Shown piece by piece: positions 1 through 6,563 of a DNA stretch of 7,848 bases. Under the pieces are notes generated by a model. The model did no database searches and had not been told where the DNA came from. It saw only the letters and a program-made list of their open reading frames with translations. This DNA comes from Planctomycetota bacterium (GTDB lineage: Bacteria; Planctomycetota; Planctomycetia; Planctomycetales; Planctomycetaceae): the NCBI GenBank assembly GCA_023429275.1, contig JAEYWB010000959.1, forward strand, positions 1 to 7,848. The letters run 5' to 3'. Positions within the stretch are counted from its first letter, which is position 1. Every line of letters begins with the position of its first letter. The position numbers were made by a program, and so were the translations under genes.

Positions 1-501
1 CGGTTCGTCGGCGAGGATGAGCGACGGGCGTTTGAGAAGCGCCCGGGCGATGGCGACTCGCTGCTGCTCCCCGCCGGAGAGATGCGCCGGCCGGTGGTCG
101 AGCCGGTGCGAGAGCCCGACCGTCGCCAGGAGGGACCGCGCGGCCTCCCGACGCTCGGTTGCCTCACCCTGCGGGAGGAACGGCACGAGAACGTTGTCGA
201 CGGCGTCGAGGTTCGCGATGAGGTTGAAGCTCTGGAAGATGAACCCGACATCCCTGCGGCGGAACGCGTCCCGCTCGGAGGGGGACATCGCCACGATGTC
301 GCGCCCTTCGACGACGATCCGGCCGGACGTCGGCTCGTCGAGCGCTCCGAGAAGATAGAGCAGCGTGCTCTTGCCGCTCCCCGAGGGGCCGACGATGAAC
401 GTGAACCGCCCCTTGGGAATACTGCAGGTCACCCCGCGCAGGACCGGGATCTGGATGTTGCCGCGATAATGGACTTTCGTGACCTGCTCGACCTGGATCA
501 T
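1..501 (-). CDS. ABC transporter ATP-binding protein, LolD/MacB type (3' part cut by window edge)
   Basis: This is the N-terminal 167 codons of an ABC ATPase; the frame runs off the left edge of the window. Read on the minus strand it starts MIQVEQVTKVHYRG. It shows Walker A GPSGSGKST (about residues 39-47), a Q-loop in FIFQSFNLI, the signature LSGGEQQRVAIARAL and the start of Walker B, LILADEP, where the window ends. The spacing and the stretch before the Q-loop fit the LolD/MacB/FtsE-like class, which powers FtsX-fold permeases for lipoprotein transport, macrolide-type efflux or similar periplasmic work. The family is usually about 220-240 residues, so roughly 60 residues and any downstream permease lie outside the window. 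The ATG is chosen because the family homology begins right after it; no good Shine-Dalgarno site precedes it, so the start is less sure than the family. The substrate cannot be read from the ATPase alone. Confidence 0.93.
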   Translation of the reverse strand, partial: MIQVEQVTKVHYRGNIQIPVLRGVTCSIPKGRFTFIVGPSGSGKSTLLYLLGALDEPTSGRIVVEGRDIVAMSPSERDAFRRRDVGFIFQSFNLIANLDAVDNVLVPFLPQGEATERREAARSLLATVGLSHRLDHRPAHLSGGEQQRVAIARALLKRPSLILADEP

Positions 502-676
502 GCCGAGACTGTAGAAGCCGGACGATGCCCGGCCAAGTGGCGGGCCCGGCCGCGATGGAATCCGGAGCGACTCACAGCGAGCGGCCTGCTGGCCGTCGGC
601 GTCGCTCTGCCGAAGCCTGTCAGAAGCCATTTCAAGACGGCAGTCTGTTGGTTGTCTGGCGGCAACGGAGATCTGC

Positions 677-712
677 GACAGAGAACACAGAGTCCCCTCT
701 GAGTTCTCTGTC
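677..712. repeat. CACAGAG-family hairpin, terminator-like position
   Basis: The arms at 677-692 (GACAGAGAACACAGAG) and 697-712 are inverted copies that match at 15 of 16 positions, with a 4-nt loop TCCC. It lies about 70 bp past the stop of the DUF486 gene and before the ABC ATPase gene, so it could end transcription or protect the 3' end of the DUF486 mRNA. No strong T-run follows on either strand. It belongs to the same sequence family as the larger inverted repeat at 3513-3629, so it is probably a dispersed intergenic repeat and not a locally evolved terminator. Confidence 0.7.
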
Positions 713-783
713 CCCTTGCATGCTGGCAGGAATGGGTTTGAACCAACTTCTCGCCCGGCATTCGTGGGCGGACCTCACATTGG

Positions 784-1200
784 TTATTGGTCGGGACTCG
801 CGGCCGACGCAGCGACTGCCGTCGTCGAGGCGGTCGTCGAGGCGGTCGTCGGGGGGTCCTTGGCCTTGGCGAAGCCCATCGTGACCATGACCCCCACGGC
901 GACGAGTGTGAGGCCGACGTAGTCGTTCCAGGCGGGACGCTCCCGCATGAAGAGGAGGACGAATGCCAGGAAGACGACGATCGTGATCGCTTCCTGGATC
1001 ACCTTGAGCTGTGTCGTCGACCAGCCCGCCTCCTTGCCGAACCGGTTCCCGGGGACCTGCAGGCAGTACTCGAAGAACGCGATCCCCCAGCTGATGAGGA
1101 TCGCCCACTTGAGGTCAAGGCGGTCGGAAAACTTGAGGTGCCCGTACCAGGCGAACGTCATGAAGATGTTCGAGAGGGTGAGCAGAATCAGGGTCGACAT
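784..1200 (-). CDS. DUF486 family small membrane protein (DMT-like)
   Basis: This 138-residue protein has four predicted membrane segments, at about residues 4-20, 32-50, 69-88 and 94-111. Characteristic DUF486 strings are visible: SNIFMTFAWYGHLKF near the start, ISWGIAFFEYCLQVPGNR in the second segment, and QLKVIQEAITIVVF in the third. The family is related to small drug/metabolite transporter-type proteins, but no substrate is established that I can name. The start at 1200 is chosen because the family homology begins there, and a GGAG lies about 10 nt upstream; the frame stays open further upstream but encodes nothing family-like. Family members normally end soon after the fourth segment. 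This one carries an extra tail (111-138) rich in Thr, Ala and Ser, encoded partly by a 12-bp tandem repeat. It is divergent from the SUKH gene and probably monocistronic, with the hairpin at 677-712 downstream. Confidence 0.9.
   Translation of the reverse strand: MSTLILLTLSNIFMTFAWYGHLKFSDRLDLKWAILISWGIAFFEYCLQVPGNRFGKEAGWSTTQLKVIQEAITIVVFLAFVLLFMRERPAWNDYVGLTLVAVGVMVTMGFAKAKDPPTTASTTASTTAVAASAASPDQ
821..852. repeat. 12-bp tandem repeat in the 3' end of the DUF486 gene
   Basis: The unit GTCGTCGAGGCG occurs at 821-832 and 833-844, followed by a partial copy at 845-852. On the coding (minus) strand it encodes the repeating TTAS part of the Thr/Ala-rich tail of the DUF486 protein. A 12-bp unit keeps the reading frame, so copy number could change without disrupting the stop. 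Confidence 0.8.
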
Positions 1201-1326
1201 CGCGCGGAGGCTCCGGTCTTTCGAAAGGCGGAAGCAATAATCTCCCGACGCGGGCCGGTAAAGCCGAGCCTGGCCGCTGCCTTGGACGAGGGGTAGACTC
1301 GGCAGGACTTTCAGGGCGAGGGGCCG

Positions 1327-2073
1327 ATGAGCGTTCTGGACCACTACGAGATCCGCTTCCGCGGAGGCGGACCGCCGTTGAACGACGCGGATCTCGACGA
1401 ATGCGAGTCCCGGCTCTCGATCCGCCTCCCTTCCGGCTATCGATCGCTGCTGCTTAAGCAGAATGGCGGACGGCCCGCTCCGGGGGCGTTTCTCGGCCGC
1501 CGCGGGGCGCTATCGATCGAACGTCTTTACTCGGTCCGGGGGACGAGCTCCGAATCCGATCTCGTCTCCGTCGCTCTCCGCGAGCGGGAGGACTTTCGCC
1601 TTCCGCTCGAGCGCCTTCCGATCGGCCGGACGCGGGAGGGGGGAGACCTTCTCCTCGACTGCACGCCGGAGTCGGGAGGCGTGCTCCTCTACTGGGGGCA
1701 GAGGGACGAAGGCTTTCGGGAGAACGATCCGGTCTTCAGCAATGTCGAAACGCTCTACTTTCCGGTCGACGAGCTCCTTCGGAAGCTCGGGCCGCCGAAG
1801 AACCGTCGGGACCGGGATGGCCTGTTCCGCGAGCTGTACACACTCTCGAGCCGCCCGGCACAGGGATCAAAATTCGCGAGGGAGTGCGTGGCCCTCGGGT
1901 ACGACATCAACTTCGTCCTCCCCGGGTTCCGCCATCCGGTCTTCGCGGCACTCGACGCCGATGCGTTCCAGGTCGTTCTCGTCCTGGTCGAGCTTGGAAC
2001 AAGTGCCGCCCTGACCGACCCGCACCACGGAGGAATGCCGCTCCCCGAGCGAGTCAGGGAGACACTCGAGTAG
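1327..2073 (+). CDS. SUKH (SMI1/KNR4) domain protein with ankyrin-like C-terminal region
   Basis: This 248-residue cytosolic protein has an N-terminal SUKH/SMI1-KNR4 fold at about residues 18-155. The marks are an acidic helix (LNDADLDECESRL), then IRLPSGYRSLLLKQNGG (about 32-48), which is the family's LP-x-x-Y-x-x-x-L-x-x-x-NGG pattern. LLLDCTPESGGVLLYWG (108-124) fits the later strands that usually read D..G..V..W. Residues 182-240 look like one or two ankyrin repeats: GYDIN, HPVFAALDADAFQVVLVLVELG, then TDPHHGGMPLPERV. SUKH proteins often act as immunity proteins against polymorphic toxins, but many are stand-alone with unknown roles; no toxin gene is in view. The ATG at 1327 has GAGGGG just upstream. 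The frame stays coding-like after the TAG, so this may be a shortened protein. Confidence 0.82.
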   Translation: MSVLDHYEIRFRGGGPPLNDADLDECESRLSIRLPSGYRSLLLKQNGGRPAPGAFLGRRGALSIERLYSVRGTSSESDLVSVALREREDFRLPLERLPIGRTREGGDLLLDCTPESGGVLLYWGQRDEGFRENDPVFSNVETLYFPVDELLRKLGPPKNRRDRDGLFRELYTLSSRPAQGSKFARECVALGYDINFVLPGFRHPVFAALDADAFQVVLVLVELGTSAALTDPHHGGMPLPERVRETLE

Positions 2074-2187
2074 TGGGAGCGTCGCCTGGCCGATCCTTCG
2101 GCGTCACGGAACGTCCTCGAGATGGCCGCGCGTCGCGTGGAATCCCTTCGGGAAACGCTCCGGATGCTGACGGTCGCTCCGGCCTGA
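2074..2187 (+). pseudogene. Possible severed C-terminal extension of the SUKH/ankyrin gene
   Basis: After the TAG at 2071-2073 the same frame continues without a stop for 37 codons to TGA at 2185-2187. The translation begins WERRLADPSASRNVLEMAAR and continues as a charged sequence with regular leucines, which suggests amphipathic helices. About three quarters of the codons end in G or C. The extension follows directly on the predicted helix PERVRETLE at the current C-terminus. One substitution (for example CAG to TAG) would explain it. The alternatives are a chance open frame in GC-rich DNA, or readthrough. Only comparison with homologues can decide. Confidence 0.4.
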
Positions 2188-2194
2188 CCATGCA

Positions 2195-2222
2195 GCTCCG
2201 CCTCGCCTTCGCGGGGCGGAGC
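2195..2222. terminator. GC-rich hairpin between convergent genes, possible bidirectional terminator
   Basis: GCTCCGCC (2195-2202) pairs with GGCGGAGC (2215-2222). Three inner G-C pairs (2204-2206 with 2211-2213) extend the stem around a CTTC loop. It lies between the SUKH gene on the plus strand and the protoglobin gene on the minus strand, which end toward each other. No T-run follows on either side, so it is a terminator by position and structure only. Confidence 0.5.
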
Positions 2223-2237
2223 GCCAGGCCAGCACGC

Positions 2238-2813
2238 TCAGGCGGCCGCGTAGTGCCGGACGATGAGGTCGTTCTGAAGCCACAGGAGCTTTCCGAAGGC
2301 TCGCAGGGTCCGTGCCTGGACTTCGGCCGGCAGGCTGAAGCTGAGGATCGTCGCGGTCACGGCGTCGGCGACGAAGCCCATCAGGGCGTTCATCTGGACG
2401 AGAGGAACGTCGAGCGTCGGCGATCCCCCCTTCGGAGTGTGGATCTTCCCGACGTTGTCGAGGTACTGGAACATCTTTCCGTCGTACGGGCGGGTCACGA
2501 GAGCGGTCAGGTAGCGGCCGAGGTGCTGCTTGCGGAAGGTGATCTGGTCATGATCCATCTGGAGAGACTCGAGGCTCTCCGGGACGTCCCCTTCATAGCC
2601 GGTCTGCCGCGGGACGAAATGTCGCTTCGTGCAGTTGTATTCGAAGAGCTTGTTGTAGACCGCGTCGACGAGCGCCGGCACGACGGGGGCGAGGAGCGGG
2701 GCCGCCTCGTGGACGGCGGCCACGTCGTCGGCCGAGAGGCCCATAAACTCCGCGACGTAGCCGACGCGGTACTCAAGGTCGCTTTCGAGCCGCCGTTCAT
2801 CGATGGTCTTCAT
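2238..2813 (-). CDS. Protoglobin (single-domain haem globin of the globin-coupled sensor lineage)
   Basis: This 191-residue protein is close to the roughly 195 residues of archaeal protoglobin and has no added signalling domain. It matches the protoglobin pattern throughout: an N-terminal helix with RVGYVAEFMGLSADDVAAV (about 16-34), a middle region VYNKLFEYNCTKRHF (52-66), and FRKQHLGRYLTALV (93-106). LDNVGKIHT (118-126) places the proximal haem ligand at about His125, and the end reads LLWLQNDLIVRHYA. Protoglobins bind O2, CO and NO; physiological roles are poorly defined. The ATG at 2813 has GGAGAG about 7 nt upstream. The gene is divergent from an Rrf2 regulator gene and shares with it a region with strong dyads, which suggests control by that regulator, perhaps in NO or oxygen response. 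That link is inference. Confidence 0.9.
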   Translation of the reverse strand: MKTIDERRLESDLEYRVGYVAEFMGLSADDVAAVHEAAPLLAPVVPALVDAVYNKLFEYNCTKRHFVPRQTGYEGDVPESLESLQMDHDQITFRKQHLGRYLTALVTRPYDGKMFQYLDNVGKIHTPKGGSPTLDVPLVQMNALMGFVADAVTATILSFSLPAEVQARTLRAFGKLLWLQNDLIVRHYAAA

Positions 2814-2818
2814 GAGTC

Positions 2819-2832
2819 ACTCTCCGGAGAGT
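2819..2832. other. 14-bp perfect palindrome over the protoglobin Shine-Dalgarno site
   Basis: ACTCTCCGGAGAGT is a perfect palindrome just upstream of the protoglobin ATG (minus strand). Its GGAGAG half is the likely Shine-Dalgarno site. In mRNA the two halves could pair only with a very tight loop, so a protein-binding role or chance is as likely as RNA control. Confidence 0.35.
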
Positions 2833-2892
2833 CTGGGGGATTCTGCTGAGGAAATGCCGACATCCCTGGTCCCCGCACGGCCGTGGGATGCT

Positions 2893-2958
2893 AAACTGGA
2901 CATCGACGTCCACATTGACAGATTGTCGGCTCGAATTGTGGATGTCAATGTCCAATTT
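2893..2958. promoter_or_regulatory. Paired dyads between protoglobin and Rrf2 genes, likely operators with divergent -35-like hexamers
   Basis: Two 24-nt segments, 2893-2916 and 2935-2958, are inverted copies with 20 of 24 matches. Each also contains its own imperfect dyad: TGGACATCGACGTCCA at 2897-2912 and TGGATGTCAATGTCCA at 2939-2954. The dyad centres are 42 bp apart, which is about four helical turns, so two bound dimers would lie on the same face. The right dyad ends 2 bp before the GGAGAG ribosome site of the Rrf2 gene. A perfect TTGACA lies on the plus strand at 2915-2920 and another on the minus strand at 2943-2948, facing the two genes; I see no good -10 at the right distance for either. 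The likely reading is autoregulation plus control of the globin by the Rrf2 protein. Confidence 0.6.
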
Positions 2959-2970
2959 CGGAGAGTTCCG

Positions 2971-3462
2971 GTGTTTTCCCAGACCGTGGAGTACGCGCTG
3001 CGGGCGATGGTCTTCCTCGCGGCGAGTCCTGACGTCCCGCGGACGACGGACCAGATCGCCGAAACCACCCTGGTTCCGCGGGCCTATCTCTCGAAAGTCC
3101 TCCAGGGACTTCGTGACGCGGGGCTGCTTACGTCGCAGCGGGGGGTTGGCGGGGGAGTCCTCCTCAAGAAGTCGCCCGATGAGCTGACAATCCTGGAGGT
3201 CGTGAACGCGGTCGAGCCGATTCAGCGGATCAGGTCCTGCCCTCTCGGCCTCGCGGCCCATGGCGCCCACCTCTGCCCGCTCCACAACCGCCTCGACGCC
3301 GCCCTGGCGATGGTCGAGAAGGCATTCGGCTCGACGACACTCGCGGAGGTCCTCGCGGAGCCGACCCGCAGCATCCCGCTCTGCCCCTATCCTCCCGACC
3401 AGCGGCCCAGCGAGACCGTCGCACTCGAGACGCCTCCGAAGAAGCGGCGGCGGGCGGATTGA
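2971..3462 (+). CDS. Rrf2 family transcriptional regulator (NsrR/IscR-like), probable Fe-S sensor
   Basis: This 163-residue regulator has a winged helix-turn-helix at about residues 1-65: FSQTVEYALRAMVFLA, then TTDQIAETTLVPRAYLSKVLQGLRDAG split over the two HTH helices, and a wing with RGVGGG. A dimerisation helix (residues 71-86) follows. The cluster region reads SCPLGL (Cys90) and LCPLHNRLD (Cys102), with His97 and His100 between. Canonical NsrR and IscR use three cysteines here, so only two of the usual three are present. A further Cys138 and a basic tail KKRRR (157-161) lie at the C-terminus. The GTG at 2971 is chosen over upstream ATGs in the open frame because Rrf2 homology begins exactly there and GGAGAG lies 5 nt upstream; the longer frame would translate the operator dyads. 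The divergent protoglobin gene suggests an NO, O2 or redox-responsive pair. Confidence 0.9.
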   Translation: MFSQTVEYALRAMVFLAASPDVPRTTDQIAETTLVPRAYLSKVLQGLRDAGLLTSQRGVGGGVLLKKSPDELTILEVVNAVEPIQRIRSCPLGLAAHGAHLCPLHNRLDAALAMVEKAFGSTTLAEVLAEPTRSIPLCPYPPDQRPSETVALETPPKKRRRAD

Positions 3463-3512
3463 GAACCGGTCCTTCCGATGGACGGCGGGTCCATTGCAAG
3501 CGAGCAGATTGA

Positions 3513-3629
3513 GCCACAGAGGTCACAGAGAACACAGAGTTGGCAAGGGGAAGAATCGACCGGTCTTCCCACTACCTCGATCCGTGCTGCATGGCAGTGG
3601 CTCTCTGAGTCCTCTGTGGCCTCTGTGGC
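3513..3629. repeat. Large CACAGAG-family inverted repeat between convergent genes
   Basis: The arms at 3513-3539 and 3603-3629 are inverted copies matching at 24 of 27 positions, with a 63-nt unrelated spacer. Each arm begins or ends with a GCCACAGAGG-type block and contains two further CAGAG units. In RNA one of the three mismatches is a G-U pair. The element fills the gap between the 3' ends of the Rrf2 regulator gene and clpB, so it could end or stabilise both transcripts. It shares its arm sequence with the hairpin at 677-712. No transposase gene is nearby. Confidence 0.75.
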
Positions 3630-3653
3630 AATGAACGGCTTTCGAATCGCTTC

Positions 3654-6269
3654 CTACCGGCGCTCGAACGTCAGTTCGCCGTGCTGGTTGTCGACGTGGA
3701 TCGTCGAGCCGGCTTCGAACTCGCCGCTCAGAAGCGAATTCGCCAGCGAGTTCTGCAGCCGGCTCTGGATCACGCGCTTGAGCGGACGCGCCCCGTAGAC
3801 CGGGTCGTACCCCTCGTTCGCCAGCAGCGTCTTCGCGGCGTCGGAAACCTCCAGCTTGAAGCCGTGGCTCTCCATCTGCTTCTCGAGCTTTGCGAGCTGC
3901 AGATCGACGATCTTGCGGATGTCGTTCCGATCGAGCGGATGGAACACCACGATCTCGTCGATCCGGTTGAGGAACTCCGGCAGGAACTTGTGCCTGAGGG
4001 CCTCGAGGACGCGTTCGCGAATCTGCTCTTCCTCGTCGGTGTCGGTCAGGTCCATGATCGCCTGCGAGCCGACGTTCGAGGTCATGACGATGATCGAGTT
4101 CGTGAAGTCGACCGTCCGCCCCTGGCCGTCCGTCAGACGTCCGTCGTCGAGGACCTGCAGCAGGACATTGAAGACGTCCCGGTGGGCCTTCTCGATCTCG
4201 TCGAACAGGACGACGCAGTACGGCTGCCGGCGGACCGCCTCGGTGAGGCGCCCCCCTTCCTCGTACCCGACGTACCCCGGAGGGGCGCCGATCAGGCGGG
4301 CCACGGAGTGCTGCTCCATGAACTCGCTCATGTCGATGCGGATCATCGCCCGCTCGTCGTCGAACAGGAACCCGGCCAGGGCCTTGCAGAGCTCCGTCTT
4401 CCCGACGCCGGTCGGCCCCAGGAAGATGAACGAGCCGATCGGGCGATGCTGGTCCTGCAGGCCGGACCGCGACCGGCGGACGGCATTTGCCACCGCCGTG
4501 ACCGCTTCTTCCTGGTTGATCATCCGCTTGTGGATCTCGTCCTCCATGCGGAGGAGCTTGTCCCGCTCCGTCTGGAGCATCCGCGCGACCGGAATGCCGG
4601 TCCAGGTGCTGACGACCTTGGCAATGTCTTCGGGCGTGACCTCTTCACGCAGAAGCTGCTCGCCTCCCGAGGCGTTCATCTCGGTGAACCGCTTCTGGAG
4701 CTCCGCCAGCTTCTGCTCCGACTCATTGAGCTTCACCTGGGCTTCACGGGCCTGCATGTAATCCGAGTTGGCATTTGTGGCGCGGGCTCGTGAGAACGCG
4801 CGTTCGTACTCCTGCTTGAGCTGGTCGATCTTCTCCTGCAGCGGCTTCAGGCCGCTGAGGACGTCCTTCTCCGCCTGCCAGCGGGCCTTGAGAGCGTTGA
4901 CCTTCTCTTCCCGCTCGGCGATCTCCCGCTTGAGCTCTTCGTGCCGCTCGCGCGACTCGGCGCTCTTTTCCGTGGCGAGAGCGGCCGCTTCGATCTGCAT
5001 CCGGGTGAGGTTTCGGGTCGCCTCGTCAATCTCGACCGGCATGGAGTCGATCTCCATCCGCAAACGCGAGGCCGCCTCGTCGACGAGGTCGATCGCCTTG
5101 TCGGGGAGGAACCGGTCATTGATGTAGCGATCCGAGAGCGTCGCCGCCGAGATCAGGGCGTCGTCCGTGATCCGGACCCCGTGGTGCGACTCGTACCGCT
5201 CCTTGAGGCCCCGGAGGATCGAGATCGTGTCCTCGACATTCGGTTCCTGGACCATCACCGGCTGGAAACGGCGTTCGAGGGCGGCATCCTTCTCGATGTG
5301 CTTGCGGTATTCGTCCAGCGTCGTCGCCCCGACGCAGTGCAGCTCGCCCCGCGCGAGAGCGGGCTTCAGGAGGTTCGACGCGTCCATCGCCCCTTCGGAC
5401 GCCCCGGCGCCGACGACGGTGTGGAGCTCGTCGATGAACAGGATCACCCGTCCTTCCGACTGCTCGACCTCCTTGAGGACCGCCTTGAGCCGGTCCTCGA
5501 ACTCGCCGCGGTACTTCGCCCCGGCGATCAGGGCTCCCATGTCGAGGGCGATGACCGACTTGTCCTTGAGGTTCTGCGGAACGTCCCCTTTGACGATCCG
5601 GTCCGCCAGACCTTCGACGATCGCCGTCTTGCCGACTCCGGGCTCGCCGATGAGGACCGGATTGTTCTTTCGCCGGCGGGAGAGAACCTGGATGACCCGG
5701 CGGATCTCCTGATCGCGGCCGACGACCGGGTCGATCTTGCCGTTGCGGGCCAGTTCGACGAGGTCTTTCCCGTACCGCTTGAGAGCCTGATACTTTTCCT
5801 CGGGGTTCTGGTCGGTGACGGTCTGGCCGCCGCGGACCGCCTTCAGGGCGTTGAGGACGTCCGCCTCTTCCACGCCGTTCAGCTGCAGGAGCTTCTTCAC
5901 CGGGCCGTCGACCTGCGTCAGCGCCAGGAACAGGTGCTCGGTCGAGACGAACGAGTCCTTCATCTGGTCGGCCAGTTTTTGAGCCGCCTCGAAGACCTGC
6001 ATGATCTCGGGTGAGCCCTGCAGCGGGATATTCGAGCCGGTCGACGACGGAAGCCGGTCGACCTCGGAATCGGTCATCCGAGACAGCTGTGCGTAATTGA
6101 CACCAATCTTCTGCAGAAGCGCGCGGGGGACGCCCTCCGCTTCATCGAGAAGCGCCCGGAGCAGATGCAGGGGGACCAGCTGCCGATGCCCTTTGGACTC
6201 GGCGAGCTGCTGGGCGGCCTGGACCGCCTCCTGCGATTTGACTGTGAGCTTGTCTGCACGAAAGGCCAT
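3654..6269 (-). CDS. clpB: ATP-dependent chaperone ClpB (Hsp100 disaggregase)
   Basis: ClpB is a hexameric cytosolic AAA+ machine that pulls polypeptides out of aggregates, working with DnaK. The 871 residues carry every expected part. The N-domain has two Clp repeats (about 1-145). NBD1 has Walker A GEPGVGKT (208-215), pore-loop KYRGEFE (Tyr253), Walker B ILFIDE (276-281) and Arg fingers in LERRF (333-334). The coiled-coil M-domain spans about 405-525 and identifies ClpB over ClpA or ClpC. NBD2 has GPTGVGKT (618-625), pore-loop GYVGYEEGG (665-673), Walker [10 protein letters not shown] and sensor-2 GAR (826-828). The ATG at 6269 is preceded by GAGGAGG six nt upstream; an in-frame ATG 15 codons earlier adds non-conserved residues. 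The codons near residue 150, where E. coli makes its short form, are GTC and not GTG. The gene stands alone, convergent with the Rrf2 gene and divergent from a MoxR ATPase gene. No CIRCE element or clear heat-shock promoter was recognised. Confidence 0.98.
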   Translation of the reverse strand: MAFRADKLTVKSQEAVQAAQQLAESKGHRQLVPLHLLRALLDEAEGVPRALLQKIGVNYAQLSRMTDSEVDRLPSSTGSNIPLQGSPEIMQVFEAAQKLADQMKDSFVSTEHLFLALTQVDGPVKKLLQLNGVEEADVLNALKAVRGGQTVTDQNPEEKYQALKRYGKDLVELARNGKIDPVVGRDQEIRRVIQVLSRRRKNNPVLIGEPGVGKTAIVEGLADRIVKGDVPQNLKDKSVIALDMGALIAGAKYRGEFEDRLKAVLKEVEQSEGRVILFIDELHTVVGAGASEGAMDASNLLKPALARGELHCVGATTLDEYRKHIEKDAALERRFQPVMVQEPNVEDTISILRGLKERYESHHGVRITDDALISAATLSDRYINDRFLPDKAIDLVDEAASRLRMEIDSMPVEIDEATRNLTRMQIEAAALATEKSAESRERHEELKREIAEREEKVNALKARWQAEKDVLSGLKPLQEKIDQLKQEYERAFSRARATNANSDYMQAREAQVKLNESEQKLAELQKRFTEMNASGGEQLLREEVTPEDIAKVVSTWTGIPVARMLQTERDKLLRMEDEIHKRMINQEEAVTAVANAVRRSRSGLQDQHRPIGSFIFLGPTGVGKTELCKALAGFLFDDERAMIRIDMSEFMEQHSVARLIGAPPGYVGYEEGGRLTEAVRRQPYCVVLFDEIEKAHRDVFNVLLQVLDDGRLTDGQGRTVDFTNSIIVMTSNVGSQAIMDLTDTDEEEQIRERVLEALRHKFLPEFLNRIDEIVVFHPLDRNDIRKIVDLQLAKLEKQMESHGFKLEVSDAAKTLLANEGYDPVYGARPLKRVIQSRLQNSLANSLLSGEFEAGSTIHVDNQHGELTFERR

Positions 6270-6415
6270 AGAAAACCTCCTCGGGACAGGAGCTTGATCG
6301 CCGCCCGTCCACATGACAGCCGTCAGGCAAACGCCATTCCAGTTCTCGCGACTCGACGCAACTCAGCGTTTCACGCGGGCTTCAACAGACATTCCTCAGG
6401 CAAACCTCCCAGTGG

Positions 6416-6492
6416 TGCCATTATGGCATCGTCGCTCAATCTGGGGACAAGTCGCCCTGCTGTCAGATTGGCATTTTGTCGCCAGTGAGCGA
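6416..6492. promoter_or_regulatory. Inverted repeats in the divergent clpB / MoxR ATPase control region
   Basis: The 294-bp gap between the two divergent starts holds several dyads. TGCCATTATGGCA (6416-6428) is a perfect 5-bp-arm palindrome; on the minus strand it contains CATAAT (6425-6420), a possible -10 for clpB with only a weak TTGTCC -35 19 nt upstream. CAATCTG (6437-6443) is inverted at 6464-6470, and TCGCTCA (6432-6438) is inverted at 6486-6492. TCAGGCAAAC also occurs twice as a direct repeat, at 6323-6332 and 6396-6405. The region most likely holds both promoters, but the assignment of individual sites is uncertain. Confidence 0.35.
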
Positions 6493-6563
6493 CGAACGGG
6501 CCCGGCACGCGTATGATGAAGCTCTCGACGGCAAGGCGGGACGTAGAAGATAAGGGGAATGGA

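Noticed and set aside
82..702. Long plus-strand open frame opposite the ABC ATPase gene.
   Set aside because: It is antisense to a clear ABC ATPase with all its motifs, and its product is the usual Arg/Asp/Val-rich shadow sequence.
727..760. GGGTTTGAACCAAC, resembling a tRNA T-arm.
   Set aside because: No acceptor stem, anticodon arm or D-arm can be built around it on either strand.
498..761. Minus-strand open frame whose TGA overlaps the ATG of the ABC ATPase gene as ATGA, suggesting translational coupling.
   Set aside because: It runs through the CACAGAG hairpin, has no domain or family character, and its length is expected by chance in GC-rich DNA.
1884..2849. Plus-strand open frame spanning the SUKH 3' end and the protoglobin gene.
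   Set aside because: It crosses two real genes on opposite strands and has shadow-like composition.
2803..2970. Longer N-terminus for the Rrf2 regulator from the ATG at 2803.
   Set aside because: Rrf2 homology starts at the GTG at 2971, which has a good ribosome site; the extra part would translate the operator dyads and overlap the protoglobin start.
3681..4793. Long plus-strand open frames opposite clpB, also 4941-6014.
   Set aside because: They are antisense shadows of a complete clpB whose motifs are all intact; no ribosome site or family likeness.
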